This document shows positions 61,173-64,000 of a stretch of 64,000 bases of DNA, in pieces. This stretch comes from Deltaproteobacteria bacterium (GTDB lineage: Bacteria; Desulfobacterota; BSN033; UBA1163): contig JAGVBT010000083.1 of assembly GCA_020059605.1 (NCBI GenBank), positions 1 to 64,000 of the forward strand, written 5' to 3'. Every line of letters begins with the position of its first letter. The first letter of the stretch is position 1. The notes beneath the pieces were generated by a model, which was given only the letters and a program-made list of their open reading frames with translations, was not told where the DNA came from and made no database searches. Both the position numbers and the translations under genes were made by a program.

Positions 61173-62810
61173 ATGGAAGATAAAAGACTGCAGGGCCTCA
61201 TCGAAGAGATGTGGCCCAGGTTGAAAAAAAAGCACCTCTACCCCGAGCTTCCCATCCCGAAGATCGTGAAAGCCTCTGCCCCTGCGGAGGAAGAAGGAGA
61301 GGGGAATGAGGGGGTCGGATTGGAGATGAAAGAGAAGCAGATGACTCTCAACCCGGCCTTTATCTCCTCCATGAAGGATAAGATGACCGAAGAGAACCTG
61401 ATCGAGGCGCTGATCGATCACGGGATCACCCACTACACGTTCTGTCCGTGGGATTTTCAGACCCACCTCATGATCTACGCGGAAGCCAAAAAGGTGATGG
61501 GCGACAAAGAGTCGGCCAAGCAGGCCACCAATTACTTTATCGATGTCATTGCCGATACCCATTGCGTCAAAAAGAGGGCGACCGAAATTCCTGAATTGCA
61601 CCGGCATCTGAAAAAAAGAAAGGTGGATCAGGTCATCGCTTCCCTTTACCAGAGGATCTGGGGGATCGATTTGGGAGTCTCGTTTTCCAATTCGGACGGA
61701 AAAGGGAGCGAGGAAGTCGTCCGGAGGCTTGCAAGAATTCCATACCTGGATCGTTCCAGGTGGCCCGAAAGCATCCGGAAGTTTGCCCGGTCGCTCAAGC
61801 CTCTCCTCGTCGCGGAACAGAAGGAAAAGGAGTCAAGAGGGGGACAGGGAGAGTCCAACCCTCAGGGGGAACATGATCTGGGCCACTACTCCTATGAGGA
61901 GATCGACCAGGGGCTGAGGGATTATGCCCAAAAGACCATGGGGCTTTCCGAATTCAAGGAAGTGGTGGAAGACTTTTCCCCGGAGTTGAAGGAAAGAGGT
62001 TATGGAATCGAAGGAGGCATGGGGAGGGGGAGGGGGGCTCCCGTTGATGCCGATGTCCTGTTCTACATGAAGCTGTCCGAAAATTACTCCATCCCTTTGA
62101 AGAAAGTTCCTCTCGAGAAGTCAGGGAAACTTCATCCCCATTCTCATTCCCCGTGGGAGATCGGCGCTCCCTTCCAGGATATCGATATCTGGACCAGTTT
62201 TGGGAAAATCATGCCGGGGATGACGCAGGTCTGGAAAAAGAAGGAAGGAAAAGGCCGGGGAAAAATCGAAGGGGCGCCCGACTGCCTGATCGTCATCGAT
62301 TCATCGGGGAGCATGATCAACCCCCGTAAAAATCTCTCCTACGCGGTGCTGGGAGCGGCCTGTGCGACCAATGCCTATTTGAGAAACGGTTCAAAAGTGG
62401 CGGTTTATAATTTCAGCGATGCCCCGATGGGGGGGCGTGACATTGTCGACTATACGGAAAACCGTGAGGAGATCTACCGGGTGCTCTGCCGATATTTCGG
62501 GGGGGGGACCGCGCTCGATCTCGAAGAAATCATGCCTCTGATCAAAGGGAAAAAGGAGTTGGATCTGTTCATCATCACGGATATGAAAATCACCAACCTG
62601 GAGACATTGATCGGTTTTTTCGGAAAGATCAAGAACAGGATCACGGCGGTCCATATCGGGGAAAATCCGTATGCCGCGCGGTTCGAAAAAGCCGTGGAAA
62701 AGAGAAAGAACATCAATATCTTCAAGGTCAAAAAGAAGGAAGATATTCCCCATATCGTTTTGGGGAGCATCCGGGAATATTTTGATGTCACCCGCAAAAC
62801 CGGCGATTAA
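61173..62810 (+). CDS. VWA-domain protein of AAA+/GXGXG cluster
   Basis: The 545-residue protein has a C-terminal von Willebrand A domain with an intact metal site: DSSGSM (Asp376-Ser380), Thr in FGGGTALDLEE and Asp in IITDMKITN. The N-terminal half is helical with HYTFCPWDFQTHLMIYAEA and NYFIDVIADTHC, a pattern like that of archaeal VWA partners as I recall, perhaps metal-binding. A low-complexity charged linker (about 215-235) separates them. It is seven bases after the GXGXG gene. With the MoxR ATPase it should form a chaperone or metal-insertion-type machine; substrate unknown. Confidence 0.85.
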   Translation: MEDKRLQGLIEEMWPRLKKKHLYPELPIPKIVKASAPAEEEGEGNEGVGLEMKEKQMTLNPAFISSMKDKMTEENLIEALIDHGITHYTFCPWDFQTHLMIYAEAKKVMGDKESAKQATNYFIDVIADTHCVKKRATEIPELHRHLKKRKVDQVIASLYQRIWGIDLGVSFSNSDGKGSEEVVRRLARIPYLDRSRWPESIRKFARSLKPLLVAEQKEKESRGGQGESNPQGEHDLGHYSYEEIDQGLRDYAQKTMGLSEFKEVVEDFSPELKERGYGIEGGMGRGRGAPVDADVLFYMKLSENYSIPLKKVPLEKSGKLHPHSHSPWEIGAPFQDIDIWTSFGKIMPGMTQVWKKKEGKGRGKIEGAPDCLIVIDSSGSMINPRKNLSYAVLGAACATNAYLRNGSKVAVYNFSDAPMGGRDIVDYTENREEIYRVLCRYFGGGTALDLEEIMPLIKGKKELDLFIITDMKITNLETLIGFFGKIKNRITAVHIGENPYAARFEKAVEKRKNINIFKVKKKEDIPHIVLGSIREYFDVTRKTGD

Positions 62811-62929
62811 AATCGTGGCGGATCTCAAACCCTCCGAAAAAAAATCCAAAAAAAAACTTGACTACCGTCCCTAAAATTTTGTAGCTTACTTCGAGCAAGC
62901 CATCATGCATCATCCCCTGCGGAGGAAGA

Positions 62930-63607
62930 ATGGACAAAATGACATCGGGGATCCTCGAATCCCGTTATACTCAGGACGAGATCGTTCGAAAATATAACCG
63001 GATTGCGCCCGTGTATGATCTTTTCGGCGTCATGATGGAATCGAAGGCCCGGCGGCGGGCCATCGAGATGGTCAACATCCGGAATGGAGAGAAGGTCCTG
63101 GAAGTCGCCTTCGGAACAGGTTTAAGCTTTGTTGAAATCCTGAAACGAAATCCCGATGGGTGGGTGGATGGAATCGACATTTCCATGAAGATGTTAAGAA
63201 AAACAGAGAAAAGGGCGGCCAGGACGGGCCGGAGGAATTACACGCTTCATCTGGGAGATTGCAGGCGCCTTCCTTTTGAAAATGAAACCTTCGATGTGTT
63301 GATCAATCAGTATCTCCTCGATATCCTTCCCTCCGAGGATTTTATTCCAATCCTGCTTGAGTTTAAACGGGTCCTGAAGGAAGGGGGGAGAGTGGTTCTG
63401 GTCAACATGACAAAGGGCGGCAATCGAATCAACAGGATTTACGAGGACCTTTATAAATTAAGGCCTCCCCTTTTAGCAGGATGCAGGGGCATTTTGGCCC
63501 AGCCCTACCTCGAGAGGATCGGTTTTAATGATTTTAAAAGGGAATTTGTATCCCAATGCGGCTTTCCATCCGAAATTATAACGGGCCTGAAACGGTTGCC
63601 GCATTGA
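62930..63607 (+). CDS. class I SAM-dependent methyltransferase (UbiE-like)
   Basis: The 225-residue protein has YNRIAPVYDLFG, the SAM motif VLEVAFGTGLSFVEIL (about residues 55-70), DGIDISMKML and the PFENETFDVLINQYLLDILP post-motif. This resembles the UbiE/COQ5 group, but the usual second UbiE signature is not clear, so the substrate is unknown. GGAGGAAGA precedes the ATG. It stands alone after the VWA gene. Confidence 0.85.
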   Translation: MDKMTSGILESRYTQDEIVRKYNRIAPVYDLFGVMMESKARRRAIEMVNIRNGEKVLEVAFGTGLSFVEILKRNPDGWVDGIDISMKMLRKTEKRAARTGRRNYTLHLGDCRRLPFENETFDVLINQYLLDILPSEDFIPILLEFKRVLKEGGRVVLVNMTKGGNRINRIYEDLYKLRPPLLAGCRGILAQPYLERIGFNDFKREFVSQCGFPSEIITGLKRLPH

Positions 63608-63775
63608 AAATATTTTTTAATTTATTGATAACATTAAGGTATTGATTGATTTAAAATTAGGCAAATCGCTGAAAAACAGGTCGTATCCGTCATTTTAGCT
63701 GCGGGCGTTTTGAGTTATCAACAGGGTTTAAACAAAAAATGTGGGAATTCTTCTTAACTATTTAAAAATATTTGA

Positions 63776-63819
63776 TAAAATAAAAAGGGATCAGTTAGAG
63801 GAGGGCTTTAACTGATCCC
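63776..63819 (-). terminator. hairpin with minus-strand T-run
   Basis: GGGATCAGTTA (63787-63797) and TAACTGATCCC (63809-63819) pair perfectly (11 bp). On the minus strand the stem is followed by TTTTTATTTT, so it would end transcripts coming from the right. On the plus strand there is no T-run, where it could serve as a leader hairpin. The AT-rich 63608-63775 stretch before it shows nothing I recognise. Confidence 0.5.
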
Positions 63820-63883
63820 AACCGGTACATCAAGTGGGGGTGAAACAAGGAGGTGATATCGTTTGATGTTCCGGCAACTATAA
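63820..63883 (+). other. hairpin with strong ribosome-binding site and five-codon ORF
   Basis: CCGGTACATCAA and TTGATGTTCCGG (11 of 12 pairs) enclose a loop carrying AAGGAGGTGAT (63847-63857), a full match to the 16S rRNA tail. ATG at 63866 lies in the right stem, eight bases after it, and starts ATG-TTC-CGG-CAA-CTA-TAA. It could be a leader peptide or a decoy ribosome site. Confidence 0.4.
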
Positions 63884-63924
63884 TATAACAGATATAATCA
63901 AAAAAATCAAATCTGAAACAATTT

Positions 63925-63940
63925 TGGCACAGGATTTGCT
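63925..63940 (+). promoter_or_regulatory. sigma-54 promoter
   Basis: TTGGCAC-AGGAT-TTGCT, with GG at 63926-63927 and GC at 63938-63939, matches the -24/-12 consensus and spacing. Transcription would start near 63951, almost on top of the ATG at 63953. Confidence 0.65.
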
Positions 63941-63952
63941 GATAAATTAAAT

Positions 63953-64000
63953 ATGAAGATCATATCCCTTCTCTTAAGTTTATCCTTTTTTCTTTCGACT
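63953..64000 (+). CDS. start of a possible secreted protein (cut by window end)
   Basis: Sixteen codons, MKIISLLLSLSFFLST, read as the start of a Sec signal peptide. There is no ribosome-binding site, and the sigma-54 start point lies at about the ATG, so this would be a nearly leaderless transcript, or the true start is beyond the window. The gene is incomplete and unidentified. Confidence 0.4.
   Translation, partial: MKIISLLLSLSFFLST

Noticed and set aside
62857-62885. Possible promoter TTGACT ... GTAGCT before the methyltransferase gene
   Set aside because: The -10 match is poor at the right spacing; the surrounding sequence is A-rich and could mimic such boxes.

Overview
The window reads as about 64 kb of chromosome from an anaerobic, Gram-negative bacterium of the Deltaproteobacteria/Desulfobacterota type. 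The grounds are LptF/LptG (an outer membrane with LPS), a sigma-54 promoter, the conserved orders rplM-rpsI...argC, rpmF-plsX-...-fabD-fabG-acpP-fabF and xseA-xseB-ispA-dxs-tlyA-DUF4416-yicC-gmk-rpoZ, two acyl-CoA dehydrogenases plus an acyl-CoA synthetase, and archaeal-type ThyA with FolE2. There is no rRNA, CRISPR or prophage. Two tRNAs are present (initiator Met, Pro-CGG). This placement is an inference from gene content only.

Layout. 1-5.6 kb: acyl-CoA synthetase, secD-secF, rplM-rpsI. 5.6-8.9 kb: an accessory islet inserted between rpsI and argC, with palindromes, a 5' fragment of a tyrosine-recombinase gene, two folded attC-like sites, and four toxin-antitoxin-type loci (MazF-type pair, hicAB, a lone YgiT-type zinc-finger protein, CopG/PIN). 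8.9-16.2 kb: argC, mutS, pcm, lptF/lptG on the minus strand, tRNA-fMet, an ArfB-like GGQ protein. 16.3-24.5 kb: the phosphate regulon (pstSCAB-phoU and phoB-phoR, all minus strand) with a Pho box and an attenuator, split by a second RHH/MazF pair and an ACT-domain gene. 24.5-29 kb: MFS transporter, TPR lipoprotein, a soluble PAS histidine kinase, two orphan proteins. 29-36.3 kb: DUF177, rpmF, plsX, an acyl-CoA dehydrogenase where fabH normally sits, fabD, fabG, acpP, fabF, rpiB. 36.5-44.2 kb: dCMP deaminase, nrdR, the riboflavin genes ribD-ribE-ribBA-ribH, nusB, an M17 N-domain protein, a branched-chain aminotransferase, a NYN-domain protein. 44.2-49.5 kb: plsY, tRNA-Pro, thymidylate synthase, acyl-CoA dehydrogenase, folE2, queD, glycerate kinase. 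49.7-57.6 kb: the xseA-to-rpoZ housekeeping run. 57.6-62.8 kb: an HD phosphohydrolase followed by a tightly coupled trio: a MoxR-type AAA+ ATPase, a GXGXG beta-helix protein and a VWA protein. 62.9-64 kb: a methyltransferase, then a leader-like region with hairpins, a near-perfect Shine-Dalgarno with a five-codon ORF, and a sigma-54 promoter at the edge.

Four things stand out. (1) The islet at 6.0-8.0 kb looks like an integron-type cassette array: conserved folded sites share a core, and the toxin-antitoxin genes are the cargo. (2) The AAA+/GXGXG/VWA trio is a candidate uncharacterised chaperone-like system. (3) Many intergenic gaps are filled with long imperfect inverted repeats built from short, locus-specific, degenerate words. 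(4) Two acyl-CoA dehydrogenases are unusual: one by position (replacing fabH), the other by having Asp at the usual catalytic Glu position.

Genes are densely packed with many 1-4 base overlaps, and TTG or GTG starts are common (TTG in the plsX-fabF block, nusB and the TPR gene; GTG in rpsI and both toxins). Starts given here are choices from ribosome-binding sites and family length, noted where uncertain.
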